From positions 1 to 34,996 of the forward strand of contig JAMCVT010000062.1 in NCBI GenBank assembly GCA_023475565.1: 34,996 nt of DNA, in the 5' to 3' direction. The stretch is from Actinomycetota bacterium. Its GTDB lineage: Bacteria > Bacillota > Desulfotomaculia > Desulfotomaculales > Desulfocucumaceae. Positions 1 through 5,839 of this stretch are shown here, piece after piece (position 1 is the stretch's first letter; every line of letters starts with the position of its first letter). A program made the position numbers and the translations under genes. The notes beneath the pieces were generated by a model. The model was not told the DNA's origin. It did no database searches and saw only the letters and a program-made list of their open reading frames with translations.

Positions 1-123
1 TTCAGCGGCCTCTCAAAAGCGCCCCTTTTATACGTGTGACAACCTGGCACCATTATCTTCTTGACATAAAACATATGTTCGCTTAATATAGTATAAAACA
101 TATGTTCTAAGGGGGCCGCTGAA
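1..123. repeat. Inverted-repeat-bounded segment, likely IS end
   Basis: TTCAGCGGCC at 1-10 is exactly inverted as GGCCGCTGAA at 114-123. The enclosed 103 bp hold a strong promoter and two palindromic boxes, and a transposase stub follows 110 bp later on the same strand. This fits the left, regulatory end of an insertion sequence, but the window begins at base 1, so the outer boundary cannot be seen. Confidence 0.45.
61..108 (+). promoter_or_regulatory. Sigma-A promoter overlapped by two LexA-like boxes
   Basis: TTGACA (61-66), a 17-bp spacer and TATAAT-like TAATAT (84-89) form a near-consensus promoter. Two copies of AAAACATATGTTC lie at 68-80 and 95-107. One fills the spacer and one sits just after the -10. 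Each contains the palindrome AACATATGTT and resembles the Gram-positive LexA site CGAACNNNNGTTCG, with the right half-site intact and the left weakened. SOS control of the downstream transposase remnant is inference. Confidence 0.6.
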
Positions 124-148
124 AAAGTACCATTGATAATTTGCTTTT

Positions 149-196
149 AAAAAGAGCTGGAATTACCGAAAAAGAGGTAACTCCAGCTCTTTTTTG
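149..196 (+). terminator. Hairpin terminator ahead of transposase stub
   Basis: The arm AAAAGAGCTGGA is complemented by TCCAGCTCTTTT, with an inner TTACC/GGTAA extension, and a T-run follows. It lies between the promoter at 61-89 and the start codon at 232. Such a hairpin in the leader of an insertion sequence can limit impinging transcription. That role is inferred. Confidence 0.6.
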
Positions 197-231
197 ATAT
201 AATTAAGGTAGTAAATTGAGCAGGTGACTAG

Positions 232-474
232 ATGATAAAAAAGCAAATGAGCCTAACCTTGAGCCCGTATATGGAGCTGTACGATTTGGTCGTACCAAAA
301 TATAACCTTTTGCGCCAAATGAATGAAGTGGTAGATTTTACTTTTATCTATGACGAGTTGGTTAGTGTCTATTGTCTTAAGGGCCCGGCACCTTTTGTCT
401 TTGTTCATAACTCAATTTCATTGAAATCAAAGGCAAGGATTCTATGCGGAAAAAGAGGACAAAGGTTAAGCTGA
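232..474 (+). pseudogene. IS1182-family transposase, N-terminal fragment
   Basis: The 80-residue reading frame starts MIKKQMSLTLSP and contains LYDLVVPKYNLLRQMNEVV followed by a FTFIYDEL segment. This is the characteristic N-terminus of IS1182-family transposases, where the LYDLVVPKDNLLRKINELVDF pattern recurs. Intact members are about 450-550 residues and carry a DDE catalytic domain, which is absent here. After about residue 65 the sequence no longer resembles the family and the frame stops at 474. The stub sits behind the promoter and hairpin at 61-196 and is followed by a terminator at 487-525. It cannot transpose by itself. Family assignment rests on recalled motif similarity, not an alignment. 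Confidence 0.7.
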
Positions 475-486
475 TTGATGGTTAGT

Positions 487-525
487 AATGCTCTGTCGGG
501 GCTCTGCTCCTGACGGAGCATTTTT
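487..525 (+). terminator. Rho-independent terminator
   Basis: AATGCTCTGTC (487-497) pairs with GACGGAGCATT (512-522) through eleven pairs including one G-U, and is followed by TTT. It closes the transposase stub transcript. Confidence 0.75.
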
Positions 526-548
526 GGGCTCCCGGTTCCCGTAAGCAT

Positions 549-619
549 GGATCAACTTAAATCGGAATCATGGCTCTCACCTATCGGGAATGCTGGCTCA
601 TTTTTACCGGAATACGCAC
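549..619. repeat. Three ~23-bp imperfect repeats, IS21-like end
   Basis: Units begin at about 549 (ATGGATCAACTTAAATCGG), 572 (ATGGCTCTCACCTATCGGG) and 595 (CTGGCTCATTTTTACCGG). All follow a pattern of TGG-x-TC-A...CGGAAT. Tandem 20-plus-bp repeats ending in CGGAAT are typical of the multiple transposase-binding sites at IS21-family ends. No istA or istB gene is near, so this is a relic. The family name is inference. Confidence 0.5.
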
Positions 620-745
620 AGTGACGGGGGATTTAACAATGTTTTCGCAGTGCTTCGCCATTTATAGCCAATAATGGAGCAACTGTTCACAATTGTACGT
701 CTCTACTATCCTGCCAGTGTTTTAGAGTCAGAAAATTATTCAGAG

Positions 746-769
746 CCGCTCTATTATGAGCGGTTTTTT
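746..769 (+). terminator. Orphan Rho-independent terminator
   Basis: CCGCTC (746-751) pairs with GAGCGG (758-763), followed by six T. No intact gene lies upstream between 526 and 745, so it probably outlived the gene or element it once served. Confidence 0.6.
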
Positions 770-850
770 CGTACTCTGCTCGCTTGTAAAGGTCCTATTG
801 GGACGTCTCTTGACTTGCACGTTTAGATGCATAACTGAAAGCCTGACCCC

Positions 851-895
851 ATTATGTCCCCTTGTCGCAAGGACGGGGGAATTGACATAATTTTT
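851..895. repeat. Hairpin-forming relic, related to 612-642
   Basis: ATTATGTC (851-858) and GACATAAT (884-891) are inverted, with CCCC/GGGG and CTTG/CAAG pairing inside and a T-run after. The right half, GACGGGGGAATTGACATAA then TTTTTCGCAGTG, is similar to GACGGGGGATTTAACAATG then TTTTCGCAGTG near 612-642, so two decayed copies of one element exist. The remaining bases from 770 to 1030 show no convincing gene. Confidence 0.5.
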
Positions 896-1032
896 CGCAG
901 TGTCATGGGCCTGGGGATCTGATATTCTTGGGGACCAAACTTTTAAAAGGAGATCCCTAAGGGGACTAAATTGAGTAAAATTACTTAAATTTTCAGGGTG
1001 AAAAACCAATAAACAAACCAAAAAAACCTTAC

Positions 1033-1062
1033 TTGACAAGGTATTCAGGATTATGCTAAACT
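1033..1062 (+). promoter_or_regulatory. Promoter of the tRNA-Gly/tRNA-Cys operon
   Basis: TTGACA (1033-1038), an 18-bp spacer and TAAACT (1057-1062), preceded by TG at 1054-1055 as an extended -10. It lies about 75 bp before the first tRNA, and nothing else is between. Confidence 0.75.
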
Positions 1063-1137
1063 AAACAAGCGGCGGTAAACCAGACTAAAAATCCGGCGTC
1101 CCAACTTATTATTTTATAAAATAGCATAAAAAAATGT

Positions 1138-1212
1138 GCGGAAGTAGCTCAGTGGTAGAGCATCGCCTTGCCAAGGCGAGGGTCGCGAGTTCGAATCTCG
1201 TCTTCCGCTCCA
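1138..1212 (+). tRNA. tRNA-Gly (GCC)
   Basis: The acceptor arms GCGGAAG (1138-1144) and CTTCCGC (1202-1208) pair fully. The anticodon arm CGCCT-TGCCAA-GGCG presents GCC, and GTTCGAATC is the T-loop. CCA is encoded at 1210-1212. It is the first gene of a two-tRNA operon, 8 bp before tRNA-Cys. GCC decodes GGC and GGU glycine codons. Confidence 0.97.
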
Positions 1213-1220
1213 TTTTATGT

Positions 1221-1295
1221 GGCGACATAGCCAAGTGGTAAGGCAGAGGACTGCAAATCCTCCACTCCCCAGTTCAAATCTGGGTGTCGCCTCCA
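1221..1295 (+). tRNA. tRNA-Cys (GCA)
   Basis: The acceptor arms GGCGACA (1221-1227) and TGTCGCC (1285-1291) pair. The anticodon stem GAGGA/TCCTC presents GCA, and GTTCAAATC is the T-loop. CCA is encoded at 1293-1295. It follows tRNA-Gly in the same transcript and is followed by a perfect hairpin. Confidence 0.97.
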
Positions 1296-1306
1296 ATCAG
1301 TAATAT

Positions 1307-1350
1307 CAAGGATAGAGGCCTGAAGAGATAACTTCAGGCCTCTATCCTTG
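1307..1350 (+). terminator. Perfect 19-bp hairpin after the tRNAs
   Basis: The arm CAAGGATAGAGGCCTGAAG (1307-1325) is exactly complemented by 1332-1350, with a 6-nt loop. There is no T-tract after it, so it is not a textbook intrinsic terminator. It may act as a 3'-end stabiliser or processing stem, or be a relic palindrome. Confidence 0.55.
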
Positions 1351-1395
1351 TCACAGGGACCCATTCTCAGAAGATTTACCAGGGACAGCCTTAAT

Positions 1396-1565
1396 GTGGC
1401 CATACAAATCAGGGATTTCAAAACAACCGTCACCCAGCTTATTGCTGCTTGTGAACTGCTCAGCGTCATACCGGAACTGCTGGCTGACCAGTAAGAAGAG
1501 AGGCTCAAAGATTTGTAGATACCATGGAGAGAAGACTGAGCGAGCTGGCCCAGGAAAAAGCCTAA
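1396..1565 (+). pseudogene. Possible decayed coiled-coil gene remnant
   Basis: From 1396 a GTG-initiated frame reads VAIQIRDFKTTVTQLIAACE and continues to a stop at 1492-1494. After a second stop and a one-base shift the text resumes as MERRLSELAQEKA, ending in TAA at 1563-1565. The two pieces look like one amphipathic helical protein broken by stops and a frameshift. No ribosome binding site is visible and the product is not recognised. It may be chance coding on the strand opposite the MFS gene's downstream region. Confidence 0.25.
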
Positions 1566-1573
1566 AACAAACG

Positions 1574-2773
1574 TTACAGGGGCGGCTGACTGTGTGTGCT
1601 TTTCCTGTAAAATCCGAACATTAGTATTGCAGCGGTTAACGCCATTGCCGAGCCGAAGTAAAAAGGAGCTCTATTGTCAACCTTGTCATATAATACACCG
1701 GCAATAACACTTGCCGGCAGCAACGTGATACCGATAAGCGAATTGTATATACCAAGTCCCGTACCACTCTTGCCTTTATCTATAAGATCCGAGACCAGTG
1801 CCTTCTGCACACCATCTGTTGCTGCACTGTAAAGTCCATATAATGCAAAAAGCAGAATTACTACCCCCTTATCATTTGTCCTTCCAAAACTGAAGTATAT
1901 GATGGAATAAAGTAAATACCCGAAGATAATAAGTCTTTCCCGGCCAATTCTATCGGAAAGCATACCGGCAGGAACAGCAAAGATTACCGAGACTGAGTTG
2001 AATATCAGGTATACAAGAGGGATGAACAAGGCTTGTATACCTATGTCATTAGCTTTTACCAACAGCAGGGCATCAGTTGAGTTGCCCAGGGTAAATATGA
2101 AAGCAATCCCCAGGAACATATAATATCTGATTGGAAAGTCTTTGAAGGCAATTTTCCCTGGAAGTTGGGCTTTTATCTTCTTAGCCTCCCTGACAAAGAG
2201 AATTATAACAAGTACTCCCAGTATGCCCGGTACTGCTGAAAGCAGGAATACCTTGCGATAATCGCCCGGAAACACTGCCAAAACTGCAAAAGCCAGTAGC
2301 GGCCCCACTATTGCTCCGCTGTTGTCCATAGCTTTATGAAAGCCAAAACTTCTACCTTTTTTACTATCACTGGATGATCCTACTATAAGGCTGTCCCTGG
2401 GTGCAGTTCTTATTCCCTTGCCTACCCTTTCGGCAAATCTGATGGTTAGAACCTGCAAGGGCGAATTTACTATTGAAAATAATGGAGACAAAACAGCTGT
2501 AATTGCATAGCCTACAACCATAAAAGGTTTGTTTTTGCCGATCTTGTCACTCCACCAGCCCGACAAAGCCTTGAGAACCGACGCTGTACTCTCGGCAACT
2601 CCTTCAATAAGAGACAGCTCTGTCTTTGATGCCCCTATAGATAGTAAAAAAAGCGGCATAATAGCATATATCATTTTTGTAGTGGTATCGGTTAAAAAAC
2701 TGGTTATACCTGCAAAAAAAATATTCCATTCAAGTCCTAAAATCTTTTTTTGCTTTTCGTTATGGATACTCAC
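1574..2773 (-). CDS. MFS transporter
   Basis: The 399-residue, very hydrophobic protein has about twelve predicted membrane spans, the size usual for the major facilitator superfamily. It carries the loop 2-3 type motif GWWSDKIGKNKP near residue 93 and its second-half counterpart GMLSDRIGRERL near residue 272, both forms of the G-x3-D-x-GR-R motif. RFAERVGKGIRTAPRD is typical of a sub-group annotated only as MFS transporters, so the substrate is unknown. It lies 29 bp downstream of the ChrB-N-like gene on the same strand and probably shares its operator-controlled promoter. This suggests an inducible efflux pump; a metal or organic anion is possible, but this is not shown by sequence. Confidence 0.85.
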   Translation of the reverse strand: MSIHNEKQKKILGLEWNIFFAGITSFLTDTTTKMIYAIMPLFLLSIGASKTELSLIEGVAESTASVLKALSGWWSDKIGKNKPFMVVGYAITAVLSPLFSIVNSPLQVLTIRFAERVGKGIRTAPRDSLIVGSSSDSKKGRSFGFHKAMDNSGAIVGPLLAFAVLAVFPGDYRKVFLLSAVPGILGVLVIILFVREAKKIKAQLPGKIAFKDFPIRYYMFLGIAFIFTLGNSTDALLLVKANDIGIQALFIPLVYLIFNSVSVIFAVPAGMLSDRIGRERLIIFGYLLYSIIYFSFGRTNDKGVVILLFALYGLYSAATDGVQKALVSDLIDKGKSGTGLGIYNSLIGITLLPASVIAGVLYDKVDNRAPFYFGSAMALTAAILMFGFYRKSTHSQPPL

Positions 2774-2802
2774 AACTATTACCCCTATCTGCCCTTTCCA
2801 TG

Positions 2803-3339
2803 TTATTTATTGTTATACTTAAAAACCATATCACTATAGTTTGCGAAAGCTTTTTTAGCCTGATCCAGTTTTTCCTTGGCGCAATCTCTTTGAGAAGAAT
2901 AAAACATGTCCCTTGTCTCAATCTTCGCATACCACGACAAAAGCTTATTAAGTTCTTCCTCTTCCTCTTCGAGCTCTGCAAAAGTAAACTTTTCTATAGC
3001 GATTTCTTTTTCAAGTTCCTTGAAATAATCCTCACACTTATCTATTAATTCTTTGTATTCCTCATCTCTCACGTTATTGAAATAAGAAATAACTTTTTGT
3101 TCATGCTTTTGATCAAAAAAAACACATTGCATCAAAAGAGCTTCACCATTGTTAGACTCAATCTCCTGAGAAATTGTATGCAATGCAGAGTAATTATGAT
3201 CGTTATGGGGCAAGACCCACATGGATTGTTGTATGTTAACGGCACCTAGTTTTTTTAGACGTCTCCATGCCGCCACTCTCAATCTTGACGGTTCTGTAGG
3301 CAGGTTATAGTTTATTACCAACCATTTTCTTTTTTCCAC
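2803..3339 (-). CDS. ChrB N-terminal-domain / PaaX-like protein, putative regulator
   Basis: The N-terminal segment KRKWLVINYNLPTEPSRLRV then AAWRRLKKLGAVNIQQSMWVLP is the signature of the ChrB N-terminal domain of chromate-resistance proteins, whose fold resembles PaaX regulators. The last 80 residues are a charged coiled coil with a run of glutamates. The ChrB C-terminal domain is missing, as in many Firmicute homologues. I chose GTG at 3339 because GGGGGTGG lies five bases before it. In-frame ATGs at 3354 and 3390 fall at or inside the promoter and operators described at 3354-3399, so they are unlikely. It is the first gene of an operon with the MFS transporter. Autoregulation is an inference from operator position. 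Confidence 0.75.
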   Translation of the reverse strand: MEKRKWLVINYNLPTEPSRLRVAAWRRLKKLGAVNIQQSMWVLPHNDHNYSALHTISQEIESNNGEALLMQCVFFDQKHEQKVISYFNNVRDEEYKELIDKCEDYFKELEKEIAIEKFTFAELEEEEEELNKLLSWYAKIETRDMFYSSQRDCAKEKLDQAKKAFANYSDMVFKYNNK

Positions 3340-3353
3340 TTTTTCCACCCCCA

Positions 3354-3399
3354 TGTAACGTCCGTTACATATTATATCATTCTGTAACATCCGTTACAA
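3354..3399 (-). promoter_or_regulatory. Promoter with two 16-bp palindromic operators
   Basis: On the minus strand, TTGTAA (3399-3394), a 17-bp spacer and TATAAT (3376-3371) form the promoter. TGTAACGTCCGTTACA (3354-3369) and TGTAACATCCGTTACA (3383-3398) are palindromes 29 bp apart. One covers the -35 and the other lies just after the -10 around the start site. This is a repression layout like those of TetR-type regulators. No TetR gene is in the window, so the ChrB-N-like product is the nearest candidate. Confidence 0.8.
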
Positions 3400-3737
3400 G
3401 GGATAATTTAGGAGAAGGGAGGTTGAATATTGGCAGCACATTCGGATCATGCAAAAATAGGGTTGACCCAGTCTCATATAAAAACGGGGACGGTTATGCT
3501 GACATTCCGAAGAAGTTTTGGAGATGATTTCGAGGAAGGATAAACGACATGCCGATAAGCCAGGGAGACTGTCCCCCTGGCTTTATTGATGTGTCTGTTG
3601 TTGAAAATACAGAATTAAAGGGAGGGGACCTGCACCGGGATACGGGTTCAGTTTTTACTCTGAGGAAGTTCTAAAACACCGGTGCTGTTCTTTCTGCGGG
3701 CACAGAGGGTCAGTAAGCATTAATAAGCCACTCTGCC
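3400..3737. other. Intergenic relics with REP-like hairpin
   Basis: AGCCAGGG (3558-3565) pairs with CCCTGGCT (3575-3582), followed by TTATT. About 80 bp upstream is GGGGACGGTTATG. GGGGACGGT / GGGGACAGTC-type palindromic pieces commonly flank RAYT (Y1) transposases in Firmicutes, but none is present. The rest, 3590-3737, shows no gene. Confidence 0.4.
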
Positions 3738-3914
3738 TTACTCTGCTTTTTCTTCTTTCTGCACTGACTTTCTATATAGGCAGCGTTCTTCCCTTTTCTT
3801 TTCTTCCAGGCCGCACCCCCAGTAGGTATTACCTGCGACAAAGAGGCGGTAATCACACCAAGAGCAAAAGGTATGGGCAATCTGCTCCTGTGTCATATCC
3901 TTTGTGTTTATCAT
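3738..3914 (-). CDS. 58-aa Cys-rich hypothetical protein
   Basis: A short frame begins with ATG at 3914-3912 behind the strong site AAAGGAGGAG eight bases upstream, and ends in TAA at 3738-3740. The product starts MINTKDMTQEQIAH and contains C17-x2-C20, then C34 in NTYWGCGLE, and C45. The charged tail is rich in Lys and Glu. Four cysteines in a CxxC...C...C pattern suggest a small zinc-binding or redox module, and WGC resembles zinc-ribbon turns. No family is recognised. The excellent ribosome binding site and biased composition argue that it is real. It is transcribed toward the ChrB-N/MFS region and lies after the gamma-carbonic-anhydrase gene on the same strand, with a 158-bp gap. Confidence 0.7.
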   Translation of the reverse strand: MINTKDMTQEQIAHTFCSWCDYRLFVAGNTYWGCGLEEKKREERCLYRKSVQKEEKAE

Positions 3915-4072
3915 CTTCTACTCCTCCTTTACTAGATACCCGGATTCTATTCAAAAAACGGCACAAACTAACTTATATTTTCTACTTCCCGGTGTGTATT
4001 CCTGCTCTAGAAAAAATTATCTCCGGACTTAGCGGTACCCGGGAACAGACCTCTTATGACTGTTGTACCTGC

Positions 4073-4627
4073 CTATTCCTCTATAATATCCTCAATTTTA
4101 ATTTCTTTCATGCCGGCCAGGCAACGGGGTGGCAGTGCTATGTAGAACTCTGTGCCGAGATCCATTAGCTTGCGCTCAGAGTATGATATATCACCTTTAA
4201 CCTTGGCCGGTGAACCCAGCACCAGCTTGTTGGGGGGGATTATCATTTTCCCGGTAACCAGTGCCCCGGCTGCTATATAGCACTCGTTACCAATTTCCGC
4301 CCAGTCCATTATTATTGCCCCCATACCTACCAGCACGTGCTCACCCAGTCTGGGAGTGTGCAAAATAGCCCCGTGACCAATGTGGCTCCGGGGTCCCAGT
4401 CTGGCGACTTCACCGGGATAAACGTGAATTATACAGTTCTCCTGTATATTAGACTCCGGACCGATCTCCACGGCGCCCCAGTCACCCCTTATACGTGCCC
4501 CTGCTCCTACGAAGCAGCCCTCTCCTATTATTACATCCCCAATTATTGTGGCATCGGGGTGAATATAGCTTCCCTTGCCAATGGAAGGCCTTTTCCCCTC
4601 AAATTCATAAATTGCCAATTTATACAC
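4073..4627 (-). CDS. Gamma-carbonic anhydrase-like hexapeptide-repeat protein
   Basis: The 184-residue protein is a left-handed beta-helix, seen in repeating I-G-x-x-x hexapeptides from residue 16 to 145. His68, His85 and His90 sit in IIHVYPGE and IGHGAILH with H-x16-H-x4-H spacing, matching the zinc ligands of gamma-class carbonic anhydrases. RGDWGAVEIGPESNIQENC matches the conserved RGD...NIQ(D/E)N core. Relatives include YrdA, PaaY and CaiE, so CO2 hydration is plausible but not certain. The frame opens with GTG at 4627; TTG at 4618 with GGGGTG upstream is an alternative. TATAAT on the minus strand at 4698-4703 may belong to its promoter. The neighbours give no pathway link. Confidence 0.85.
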   Translation of the reverse strand: MYKLAIYEFEGKRPSIGKGSYIHPDATIIGDVIIGEGCFVGAGARIRGDWGAVEIGPESNIQENCIIHVYPGEVARLGPRSHIGHGAILHTPRLGEHVLVGMGAIIMDWAEIGNECYIAAGALVTGKMIIPPNKLVLGSPAKVKGDISYSERKLMDLGTEFYIALPPRCLAGMKEIKIEDIIEE

Positions 4628-4814
4628 CCCATTTGAAAATTGAAATGATCAGCGCTAACGGCGTAAAGCATGACAGGATCACCTACTATATCTCTCTATT
4701 ATAAAGGGTTTCGCGGCATAATACCATTTTATTTATGAGATAACTCAATAATACTCAGGTGCCCTATATCGTATTATGGTGTCAAAGCAAGAAAATTACA
4801 TGGCTGTTTATATC

Positions 4815-4870
4815 AACATATGTTATATTATGTTAAAGATATACATATCTATTTTGAGATATGCATATCT
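4815..4870 (+). promoter_or_regulatory. Array of palindromes upstream of sirtuin
   Basis: AACATATGTT (4815-4824), AGATATACATATCT (4837-4850) and AGATATGCATATCT (4857-4870) are palindromic or nearly so. The last two start exactly 20 bp apart, two helical turns, so a dimeric regulator could bind both on one DNA face. The -10-like sequence is masked by the AT-rich repeats and I cannot fix the promoter. Confidence 0.6.
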
Positions 4871-4904
4871 TTATGGCGGGGATAGATAGATGTATGAGAA
4901 ATAG

Positions 4905-5742
4905 GTGAAAACAGTGGATTTAATGACTTGTTTTATTAATTCAGCTCAAGCAATAAAAAAAGCCCAGTCTATTATTATCACGGCCGGCGCTGGAATGGGC
5001 GTTGATTCCGGCTTACCTGACTTTCGTGGTGATAGGGGCTTTTGGAGAGCATACCCAATGTACGAAAGACTGGGTATTAATTTTATTGATGCCGCCAATC
5101 CAAGACATTTTGCCCGTGACCCTGCCTTTGCCTGGGGCTTTTATGGTCATCGCACAAATCTTTACCTGGAAACCGTACCGCATGATGGTTTTAAAATATT
5201 ATTAAATTTGATAGACCACTTTAATCTAAGGTATTTTGTAATGACTTCGAATGTCGATGGCCAGTTCCAAAAAGCCGGTTTCAAGGAAGAGGATATCTGC
5301 GAGATTCACGGCTCACTCCGCCATCTGCAATGTATCCGGCCTTGCAGCCCGAATATTTGGGATAATAAAGAAAATATTTCTGTGAACTATGAGACCATGC
5401 GGGCTGAATATATCCCTAAATGCTCATACTGCGGAAGCATAGCCCGGCCAAACATATTGATGTTTAGTGATTTTTCCTGGATTAGCTCAAAAACAGATAA
5501 CCAGGAGGAGAGATTCGACAGATTTTTAAACCGGTGCAAGAATGAAAAAATGGTAGTTGTTGAAATGGGCGCCGGTACTGGTATTCCTGCCATTAGAAAC
5601 TTGAGTGAGCGAATTGGAAGGATACGGGGCAACAGTTATTCGTATTAATCCACGGGAATATCAAATTCCAAAGCCTCATATATCCATTCCTTATGGCGCT
5701 TTAGAGGGGCTACGGGGGATTGAAGATGCTTTAGGTTCCTGA
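4905..5742 (+). pseudogene. SIR2-family NAD-dependent deacetylase with C-terminal frameshift
   Basis: Sirtuins remove acyl groups from lysine using NAD+. The Rossmann signature GAGMGVDSGLPDFRG is at residues 28-42, TSNVDGQ at 114-120, the catalytic His135 in EIHGS, and zinc ligands C143, C147, C173 and C176. The open frame stops at 5648 with an atypical tail. One base over, from 5611, the text reads ELEGYGATVIRINPRE and ends in ALEGLRGIEDALGS at 5742, which is the usual sirtuin C-terminus with the NAD-contacting VIRIN. Removing one C at 5610 restores a 278-residue protein. The start is GTG 4905 with a weak ribosome site; ATG 4923 is possible. Whether this is a true mutation or a read error cannot be told. 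Confidence 0.8.
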
Positions 5743-5839
5743 CAATGTGAACTTCTGGTATAATTATGATACTCAGTAAGCGTTGAAATAAAGAGCCGGA
5801 GGACAGACCTCCTTTAAGCACTCAGTGGGAGAGTAAACT

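Noticed and set aside
2760-2981. Minus-strand frame of 73 codons overlapping the MFS start
   Set aside because: It overlaps the clearly coding ChrB-N-like and MFS genes in another frame, and has no ribosome site.
3355-3390. Longer ChrB-N-like protein starting at 3390
   Set aside because: The start would fall inside the -10/-35 and operator region, before the predicted start site. GTG 3339 has a proper ribosome site.
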